Shown here: one piece after another, positions 58,901 to 64,000 of the stretch | Position numbering within the stretch: the stretch's first letter is position 1 | Layout of the letters: each line of letters starts with the position of its first letter | Assembly (NCBI GenBank): GCA_900110395.1 | Contig: FODP01000002.1 | Span: forward strand, 310,001-374,000 | From: Rhodospirillales bacterium URHD0017 | GTDB lineage: Bacteria; Pseudomonadota; Alphaproteobacteria; Reyranellales; Reyranellaceae | Direction: 5' to 3' | Length of the DNA: 64,000 nt | Position numbers and translations under genes: made by a program | Notes under the pieces: generated by a model | Told to the model about the DNA's origin: nothing | What the model saw: only the letters and a program-made list of their open reading frames with translations | Databases searched by the model: none

Positions 58901-59641
58901 CTCATTGAGCTCGCGTTCGGCGTTGGCCAGCTTCAGCGCCAGCACGGCGGCTTCGGCGCGGCGGATGTGGTCGGAGAGGTTGCGATAGCGGCTGGCCTGG
59001 CGCGCCTGGCGCTTCAGTCCCTTGTGCTGCTCTTCCAGGGCCACCAGCACATCCTGCACACGCGCCAGATTGGCCTCGGCGGCGCGCAGCCTGAGCTCGG
59101 CCTCGTGCCGGCGGGCATAGAGGCCGGTGATGCCGGCCGCTTCGTCGATGATCATGCGCCGGTCGGCCGGCTTGGCGTTGATCAGGGTGCCGACGCGGCC
59201 CTGGCTCACCATCGCCGTCGAGCGCGAGCCTGTCGCCGCATCGGCGAACAGCGTCTGCACGTCACGGGCGCGGATGTCGCGGCCGTTCACCGAGTAAGCC
59301 GAGCCGTGGCCGCGCTCGATGCGGCGCACGATGTCGAGCTGGTCGGCATCGTTCACCATGGCGGGCGCGGTGCGCGTCTTGTTGTCGAGCTGCAGCGTCA
59401 CTTCGGCGATGTTGCGTGCCGGCCGCGTGCCGGTGCCGGAGAAGATGACGTCCTCCATCTCGCTGCCGCGCATCTGCTTGGCCGAGGTCTCGCCCATCAC
59501 CCACTTCATCGCCTCGACGAGGTTCGACTTGCCGCAGCCGTTGGGGCCGACGATGCCGGTCATGCCGGGCTCGATGGTGAGCTCCGTCGGATCGACGAAG
59601 GACTTGAAACCGGAGAGCCGGAGTTTGTCGAACTGCACCAT
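55985..59641 (-). CDS. smc: chromosome segregation protein SMC
   Basis: 1218 residues. Walker A GIVGPNGCGKSNLVEAMKW near 30, two long coiled-coil arms (about 165-500 and 655-1000) rich in Glu, Arg, Ala and Gln, a hinge at about 505-650 (GVAAALKSAADSLWPPLLDA, then AYV-type Gly turns), the signature LLSGGEQALTAISLLFAVF near 1130 and Walker B CVLDEVDAPLDDLN near 1155. It condenses and segregates chromosomes with ScpAB, which are not in the window. Slightly longer than most, through the coils. Confidence 0.97.
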   Translation of the reverse strand: MVQFDKLRLSGFKSFVDPTELTIEPGMTGIVGPNGCGKSNLVEAMKWVMGETSAKQMRGSEMEDVIFSGTGTRPARNIAEVTLQLDNKTRTAPAMVNDADQLDIVRRIERGHGSAYSVNGRDIRARDVQTLFADAATGSRSTAMVSQGRVGTLINAKPADRRMIIDEAAGITGLYARRHEAELRLRAAEANLARVQDVLVALEEQHKGLKRQARQASRYRNLSDHIRRAEAAVLALKLANAERELNEAGERLKEAEAQVADLTRLVGLATTAQAEAATALPPLRNDEAAAAAALQRLRVAHDALTAEAERVAEAQQEAGTRLAQTETDLEREQGRKSDAAAAIADLDSQRGRLEQERVGEDDRAAAAAATRDAAQAETFAAETDHDRLTRQIADDEALRESVGREIVELRERLRRLAARRDEVTAQQQQVEAELSSLPALPEVEAALAQAREAFEEARRKGQESIDAAREAERYESDAARAAVAQAEAERLEMERARAAERQAAEASHAAANETLQKINARLTKLRAEESGVAAALKSAADSLWPPLLDALTVDPGFEKALGAAFGEELEASSDRGAPIHWLPLGLIADAPALPEGATPLGAHVKAMPELERRLAFIGVVADEATGAALQAGLKPGQQLVTQEGGVWRWDGYVLRAGAPSTAAVRLSQRNRLAEIRQQIDGVAAEHAEAQTRVEAETGWLAAARDAEKTCVEQARAHERSVAEAARRKTEGAGEATRAAERAAQQSSAVAERAATEARDRHVEIARRTDQLRTRLAGIEQSVAEMMGDIAEDEMRRTFREARLSSISDSQADRVAAGVLRGRIAELRAALVEAEGNCDRLAREAAMRLERLGQIAQDHGGWSKRLAEAEGQIVELDQRREQIVQSIEELAAKPAEIEAKRMALGDEIAKAEQNRQEAADRLAIGETRLGEADKAMRQAEGELATARESRVRREGQVEQATKDREAVVERIVERLRCEPDGVLALAEVQTLEELPELEKAEHRLERLVHERETMGAVNLRAEEEAGELEQQITGMTSERDDLVAAIGRLRQGIQSLNREGRERFVAAFEQVSGHFQQLFTKLFGGGKAELRLTESEDPLEAGLEIHASPPGKKLQTMSLLSGGEQALTAISLLFAVFMTNPAPICVLDEVDAPLDDLNVERFCGLVKEIAGRTDTRFMVITHHRVTMARMDRLYGVTMAEQGVSQLVSVNLQEADRMVA

Positions 59642-59667
59642 CTACCCCACGCTGGCTTGTTTACTGA

Positions 59668-60327
59668 CTACTTGGCGAGCTTGGCGAACGCCGCGTCGAG
59701 TTCCTCGACCGAGCGCGCGCCCTTATAGAGGACCCCGTTGATGAACAAGGACGGCGTCGAGTTGACGCCGAGCGTCTCGCCGCCGCGATAGTCGGCGATC
59801 ACCTCGTTGGCCTTGGCCTCGTTGGCCAGGCACGCCTTGATCTCGTTCTCGCCCATGCCGGCGATGCGCAGTGGCTTGGCGAGCTCGGCGATCGGGTCCT
59901 GCGACGCCGCCCAGGTCGGCTGGCCGCGGAAGATCAGGTCGATGATGCCGAAATAGCGGTCGTTGGGCGCGCACTCGGCAATCTGGGCGGCCTTGGCCGC
60001 CACCTGGTCGAGCGGGAAGTCGCGGTAGATCAGCTTCACCTTGCCGGTGTCGATCCACTTCTTCTTGATCTCGGGCAGAATCTGGGTGTGGAAGTGCGCA
60101 CAGTGCGGGCAGGTGAAAGAGGCATACTCGAGCAGGGTGATCGGCGCCTTGGGGTCGCCCAGCACATGGTCGGTCGGCAGGACGGCGAGCAAGGCGGTCT
60201 TGTCCGGCGCGGCAGCCACCGCGACGGGCGTCGGCCCGGCGGCAGGCGGCCGGGTGCCGAAATAGACGCCAGCAGCGATCGCGGCCACCGCCACGGCTCC
60301 GCCGGCGACAATCAACATATTCCGCAT
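59668..60327 (-). CDS. DsbA-family thioredoxin-like protein
   Basis: 219 residues from the ATG at 60327. One N-terminal membrane or signal segment (MLIVAGGAVAVAAIAAGVYF), an Ala/Pro linker, then a DsbA fold: YASFTCPHCAHFHTQILPEI near 80 with active-site CPHC, and the cis-Pro in GVNSTPSLFINGVLYKGARS near 185. This is a periplasmic thiol oxidoreductase, more like the DsbA/BdbD group with SurF-like TlpA absent. It follows the related fused gene at 60382 in the same operon and lies 26 bp before smc. Confidence 0.92.
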   Translation of the reverse strand: MRNMLIVAGGAVAVAAIAAGVYFGTRPPAAGPTPVAVAAAPDKTALLAVLPTDHVLGDPKAPITLLEYASFTCPHCAHFHTQILPEIKKKWIDTGKVKLIYRDFPLDQVAAKAAQIAECAPNDRYFGIIDLIFRGQPTWAASQDPIAELAKPLRIAGMGENEIKACLANEAKANEVIADYRGGETLGVNSTPSLFINGVLYKGARSVEELDAAFAKLAK

Positions 60328-60381
60328 ACCGTCTTCCTCTCCACTACATCTTGGGAACCACACCTGTGGGGAGTCAAACTA

Positions 60382-61431
60382 TTACCGCCCCACCTGGCGC
60401 AAAATCGCGGCAATGGCGTCAGGGCTACCCGGGTTTAAGTAGTTCTGGTCGTTGATGAACAAGGTGGGCGTCTGCCGCACCCCCAGGGTCTGGCCGGACT
60501 GGACGTCGGCCAAAACCTTGTCGAGGGCCTTGTCGTCGGCGAAGCAGGCCTCGGCCTGGGCCGCCGTCAGGCCGTCCTTCGCCAGCACCTTCACCATGTC
60601 GGCCAGGGGATCGGCCCCGGTCAGCCATTCGACCTGGCTGCGGAACAGCCGGTCGACGCGCTCATAGAACTTGTCGGGCCCGGCGCACTCGGCAAGCTGG
60701 CTCGCCCGTGTGGCCACCACGTCCATCGGGAAGTGGCGATGGATCAGCCGGAGCTTTCCGGTGTCGATCCACTCCGTGCGCAGGGTCGGCATCACGGCGA
60801 TGTAGAACTGCGCGCAAAACGGACAGGTGAACGAGGCGTAGTCGATCAGGGTATTGGGCGCATCGGCCTTGCCGAGGACGTGATCGCCCGGCATCGGCTC
60901 CAGCAGTTTCAGGTCCTGGGCGCGGGCCTCGCGCATCACAAAGGTCCCTGCCAGCACGCCCAGCACCGCCTGCCGTCGGCCCGTGCCGACGCGCGCGCCA
61001 AGGCGGGCGAGCGCCGCCCGAAGCTTGGGATCTTTCACCGTCGAAGCACGCTCGGTCATCTCAGCCACTCTCCTGGCGTCGGGCGCCGGCCGTGGCGGCG
61101 CGGCCTTGGGGGCGGCGATGGCGCCCTGCACCAGACGGATATCGTCGATCATCTTGTGTCCGAAGTAGGCGTTCACGCGCTCCACGACCTGACCGGCCAT
61201 GTGCTGCACTTCCAGCGCGGCGGCGCCGGGCACGCGCAATCGCAGAAGCTTGCCAGAGCGGCCACGGCTCGCGGTCAGCGCCTCAGGCCGGGTGATCCGG
61301 GCAAGGTCGGGCCCGACGACGGCCGACCACTCCGCGCGCAGGCGGACGATCGAGGCGCCGCGACCTTTCGCGAGGCCGGACGCGAGCCGCTGGGCCAGAC
61401 CGCCGACGGCGCGGAAGCCGTTTTCCCGCAT
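60382..61431 (-). CDS. DUF721 (DciA-like) / DsbA-like fusion
   Basis: 349 residues in one frame. Residues 1-95 are DUF721/DciA: GFRAVGGLAQRLASGLAKGR, VRLRAEWSAVVGPDLARITR, and FGHKMIDDIRLVQGA. At 140-170 comes GRRQAVLGVLAGTFVMREAR, which looks like a twin-arginine signal, and then a DsbA fold with YASFTCPFCAQFYIAVMPTL and cis-Pro TPTLFINDQNY. No stop or good start lies between the parts; ATG at VMREAR would omit the signal. DciA loads replicative helicase in the cytosol, so one polypeptide for both jobs is odd. The start at 61431 (AAAGGG upstream) is preferred over 61485. Confidence 0.75.
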   Translation of the reverse strand: MRENGFRAVGGLAQRLASGLAKGRGASIVRLRAEWSAVVGPDLARITRPEALTASRGRSGKLLRLRVPGAAALEVQHMAGQVVERVNAYFGHKMIDDIRLVQGAIAAPKAAPPRPAPDARRVAEMTERASTVKDPKLRAALARLGARVGTGRRQAVLGVLAGTFVMREARAQDLKLLEPMPGDHVLGKADAPNTLIDYASFTCPFCAQFYIAVMPTLRTEWIDTGKLRLIHRHFPMDVVATRASQLAECAGPDKFYERVDRLFRSQVEWLTGADPLADMVKVLAKDGLTAAQAEACFADDKALDKVLADVQSGQTLGVRQTPTLFINDQNYLNPGSPDAIAAILRQVGR

Positions 61432-61477
61432 GGACCCTTTCAAACTCCGTTCCTTATGGTAGGCCACGGTCCCCCGC

Positions 61478-62533
61478 ATGACCACGACCCACGCCTCACG
61501 TTTGCTTGCCTGGTACGATCGTCATCGTCGCACCCTGCCGTGGCGCGCGCCGGCCGGAACGCGCCCCGATCCCTACATCGTGTGGCTGTCGGAGATCATG
61601 CTGCAGCAGACCACCGTGGCCACGGTGGGCGACTATTTCCGCCGCTTCGTCGAGCGCTGGCCCACCGTCGAGGCGCTGGCCGCCGCTCCCATCGACCAGG
61701 TTCTGTCGGCCTGGGCCGGGTTGGGCTACTACGCCCGCGCCCGCAATCTGCACGCCTGTGCGCAGGCCGTGGCCGGCGCCCAGGACGGTCGCTTTCCCAC
61801 CGATCAGGCGGCCCTTTTGGCCCTGCCCGGCATCGGCGCCTACACGGCGGCTGCAATCCGCGCCATCGCCTTCGACCAGCCGGCCTCGGCGGTCGACGGC
61901 AATGTCGAGCGGGTGATCGCCCGCCTCTATGCCATCGAGACGCCGCTGCCCGACGCCAAGACCGAGATCAAGGCGCGCGCCGCCCGCCTGGTGCCGGCCG
62001 AGCGCGCCGGCGACTACGCCCAGGCGATGATGGATCTCGGCGCCACGGTGTGCACGCCGCGCAGCCCGCGCTGCGTCATCTGCCCGCTGATGGCCAACTG
62101 CCAGGCGCGCAAGGCGGGCCTCGCCGAGGACCTGCCGCGGCGCGCGCCGAAGGCGGAGAAGCCGACGCGGCGTGGGCTCGCTTTCGTGCTGTCGCGCAAG
62201 GACGGCGCCATCCTGCTGCGCAAGCGGCCGGCCAAGGGGCTGCTCGGCGGCATGGACGAGGTGCCGTCGAGCCCGTGGCGCGAGGGCAAGCTCTCGACCG
62301 ACAAGGCAATGGGCGACGCGCCGGTGCCGGCACGCTGGCAGATCCTCGACGGGCTGGTGCGTCATACGTTCACGCATTTCCATCTCGAGCTCACCGTGGC
62401 GCGCGCCACCGCGACCACCGGCGGACTGGCCAGGCTGGCGCCCGGCACGAGCTGGTGCGCGGTGGACCGCATGACCGAACGGGCCCTGCCGACGGTGATG
62501 CGCAAGGTGATCGCACACGCGGTGAGGAACTGA
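61478..62533 (+). CDS. mutY: A/G-specific adenine glycosylase
   Basis: 351 residues. Catalytic Glu in WLSEIMLQQTTVATVGDYFR near 40, helix-hairpin-helix LPGIGAYTAAAIRAIAFDQP near 120 with catalytic Asp in SAVDGNVERVIARL, four iron-sulfur cysteines in CTPRSPRCVICPLMANC near 195, and a Nudix-like C-terminal domain (RGLAFVLSRKDGAILLRKRP). It removes A opposite 8-oxoG. It is divergent from the DUF721-DsbA gene with 46 bp between start codons. Confidence 0.97.
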   Translation: MTTTHASRLLAWYDRHRRTLPWRAPAGTRPDPYIVWLSEIMLQQTTVATVGDYFRRFVERWPTVEALAAAPIDQVLSAWAGLGYYARARNLHACAQAVAGAQDGRFPTDQAALLALPGIGAYTAAAIRAIAFDQPASAVDGNVERVIARLYAIETPLPDAKTEIKARAARLVPAERAGDYAQAMMDLGATVCTPRSPRCVICPLMANCQARKAGLAEDLPRRAPKAEKPTRRGLAFVLSRKDGAILLRKRPAKGLLGGMDEVPSSPWREGKLSTDKAMGDAPVPARWQILDGLVRHTFTHFHLELTVARATATTGGLARLAPGTSWCAVDRMTERALPTVMRKVIAHAVRN

Positions 62534-62584
62534 TCCCGATCGTACGCCGATAGGGCGTCCCGGTCAATAACTTAGATTATATTG

Positions 62585-62600
62585 AATTACCCGGGTAATT
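62585..62600. other. 16-bp perfect palindrome in AT-rich intergenic region
   Basis: AATTACCCGGGTAATT lies in an AT-rich stretch (about 62560-62625) that stands out from the GC-rich surroundings, between mutY and the gene at 62782. It may be an operator or part of a promoter; a -35/-10 pair for the downstream gene cannot be named with certainty. Confidence 0.45.
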
Positions 62601-62781
62601 TTCTGATATTATTGCGTGCCGTATAGGCGCCGAAACTCGGTGCTGTCAGTGACTGCATCGCCTCGATGAAACTGAGTATCAGTCGCCGCTCGACACTCTA
62701 TCGCAGGGTCAGGGCCAGCCCTATGGTGCGCTTCACGGTCAGCCGGTGGCTGCCGCGTTTGGGGACTGTCGAAAGCCCATC

Positions 62782-63174
62782 ATGTTCGACATTGGCGTTT
62801 GCGAAGCGAAGCAGGTCGTCCTGATTCGCTTCAGTGGGGAACTGACCGAAAGCGATTTCACCGGCCTCGATCGAATGGCCGGCAACGCGCGCGGCAGAGC
62901 CGAGTTCGACTGCATCTTCGATTTCACCGCGGTCGAAAGGCTCGATCTTGCGACCGCGTTCATCGCCAAGCGCGGCGAGCTTCCGCAGGCCTTCGAGGAC
63001 CGTGAGCGGATCTATGTGGTTCCTCAGGACGACCTGAAGCTGTTGACCAAGCTCTACGCTGCCTATCAGGCGGCCAAGGGATGGCGGCCTCCGACAATCA
63101 TGGCGACGCTGGACGAGGCGCTCGCCCGCCTGGGCGTGGCGCGAGCCGATTTCCGTCCTCTCGTGATCGACTGA
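62782..63174 (+). CDS. hypothetical protein, possible SpoIIAA/STAS-like fold
   Basis: 130 residues from the ATG at 62782; a GTG at 62746 is possible. FDIGVCEAKQVVLIRFSGEL, TESDFTGLDRMAG, FDCIFDFTAVERLDLATAFI have the strand-helix rhythm of STAS/SpoIIAA-like proteins, including an EL-T-DF start and a central acidic strand. C-terminal KGWRPPTIMATLDEALARLG. No Ser for anti-anti-sigma phosphorylation can be placed with confidence. It is convergent with the histidine kinase gene. Function unknown. Confidence 0.6.
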   Translation: MFDIGVCEAKQVVLIRFSGELTESDFTGLDRMAGNARGRAEFDCIFDFTAVERLDLATAFIAKRGELPQAFEDRERIYVVPQDDLKLLTKLYAAYQAAKGWRPPTIMATLDEALARLGVARADFRPLVID

Positions 63175-63186
63175 ATCGGCGGCCGG

Positions 63187-64000
63187 TTATTTTCGCAGCA
63201 TGTCGCGGATCTTGAGCGCGAGCGCGTCGAGCGCGAAGGGCTTGGTCACCATCTCCATGCCGCGGGCCAGGAAGGGTGCGTGGCCGGTGGCATGCTCGGC
63301 GTAGCCGGTGACGAACAGGATCTTCAGCTCCGGCCGGTGCTGGCGGGCGACCTCCGCGACCTGCCGGCCGTTCATGCCGGGCAACCCGACGTCGGTGATC
63401 AGCAGGTCGAGCGGCGTGTTCGACATCAGGATGGGCAGCGCTGCCTGGCCGTCGCTCGCCTCCAGGCAGGCATAGCCGAGGTCGCGCAGGACGTTCGAGA
63501 TGATGAGGCGCACCGCCGAATCGTCCTCGATGACCAGCACGGTCTCGCCGGCGCCAGTGGCGGCATCGCGCGCCGGCGCGATGGCTCTCGCCTCGACGGC
63601 GCCCTGGTAGCGCGGCAGGTACAACCTGAAGGTCGTGCCGACATCTTCCGCGCTTTCGACCCGGATATGGCCGCGCGACTGCTTGGCGAAGCCATAGATC
63701 ATCGACAGTCCGAGGCCAGTCCCCTGGCCGAGCGGCTTGGTCGTGAAGAACGGCTCGAACACCTTCGAGAGCGTGTCCGGTGACATTCCCACCCCGGTGT
63801 CGCCGACGCACACCACGGTGTAGTCGCCGGCGTCGATCGTCTCCTGGCCGTATTGCTCCCGGCTCTTGATGACCACGTTCTCGGTGGCGATGGTCAGCGT
63901 TCCGCCCCGGGGCATGGCATCGCGGGCGTTGATCGCGAGGTTGAGGATCGCGTTCTCGAGCTGATGGGCATCGGTGAGTGCCGGACCAAGGCCTGGCTCG
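63187..64000 (-). CDS. hybrid sensor histidine kinase, C-terminal part (truncated at right edge)
   Basis: The visible 270 codons hold the ATP-binding domain and a receiver domain. N-box AILNLAINARDAMPRGG at the right edge, G1 VGDTGVGMSPD, G2 KPLGQGTGLGLSMIYGFAKQ, then a receiver with phosphoacceptor Asp in LLITDVGLPGMNG, acidic pair VIEDDSAVR, and Lys in EMVTKPFALDAL. The H-box and sensor regions lie outside the window. It probably passes phosphate to a downstream partner or to its own receiver. No signal can be inferred. Confidence 0.93.
   Translation of the reverse strand, partial: EPGLGPALTDAHQLENAILNLAINARDAMPRGGTLTIATENVVIKSREQYGQETIDAGDYTVVCVGDTGVGMSPDTLSKVFEPFFTTKPLGQGTGLGLSMIYGFAKQSRGHIRVESAEDVGTTFRLYLPRYQGAVEARAIAPARDAATGAGETVLVIEDDSAVRLIISNVLRDLGYACLEASDGQAALPILMSNTPLDLLITDVGLPGMNGRQVAEVARQHRPELKILFVTGYAEHATGHAPFLARGMEMVTKPFALDALALKIRDMLRK

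Overview
The window is high-GC DNA from an alphaproteobacterium. Its gene clusters are arranged as in Rhodospirillales/Hyphomicrobiales-type genomes: mdh-sucC-sucD-sucA-sucB-lpd, atpHAGDC without the Fo genes, rplU-rpmA-obgE-proB-proA-nadD-rsfS-rlmH, and priA / fsa / DUF484 / xerC. A Reyranella-like organism is my best guess from gene order and intergenic repeat style, but it is an inference and not something the sequence proves.

Positions 1 to about 11,840 form an accessory region with low gene density. It holds an alpha/beta-hydrolase gene broken by an amber codon, a divergent LysR/tautomerase pair, a frameshifted S1/P1-type nuclease, an unusual peptidoglycan-binding-like protein with a probable caspase-like (clan CD) domain, an AraC-type regulator, a patatin-like lipase, several tiny hypothetical genes, and several families of short dispersed repeats. 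A tRNA-Ser(CGA) gene at 11845-11934 borders the region with its 3' end facing inward. A 14-bp copy of that 3' end lies at 2889-2902. Together these suggest an old, decayed genomic island.

Positions 12,033 to 33,008 are dense core genes: ribosomal proteins L21 and L27, ObgE, proline synthesis (proB, proA), NAD synthesis and ribosome silencing as one fused nadD-rsfS reading frame, RlmH, phosphoglycerate mutase GpmI, a CtpA protease, RppH, a ferritin-like protein, the F1 ATP synthase operon, PriA, a small transaldolase, a DUF484 protein and XerC. From 33,100 to 40,200 a second mixed stretch carries small hypotheticals, a DHFR-like reductase with a dienelactone-hydrolase-like protein, a secreted metzincin lipoprotein, a VOC protein, and an HpaB-family monooxygenase divergent from a LysR regulator.

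Positions 40,181 to 49,258 encode the 2-oxoglutarate-to-oxaloacetate part of the TCA cycle on the minus strand (lpd, sucB, sucA, sucD, sucC, mdh), with a hairpin-rich sucC leader. Beyond that come two alpha/beta hydrolases, zapE, fmt-truA, a membrane protein with dapE, smc, a DsbA-like protein, a DciA/DUF721-DsbA in-frame fusion, mutY, a small hypothetical, and a hybrid histidine kinase that runs off the right edge. Large, nearly perfect palindromic repeats fill many gene-to-gene junctions, especially at 3' ends of genes.
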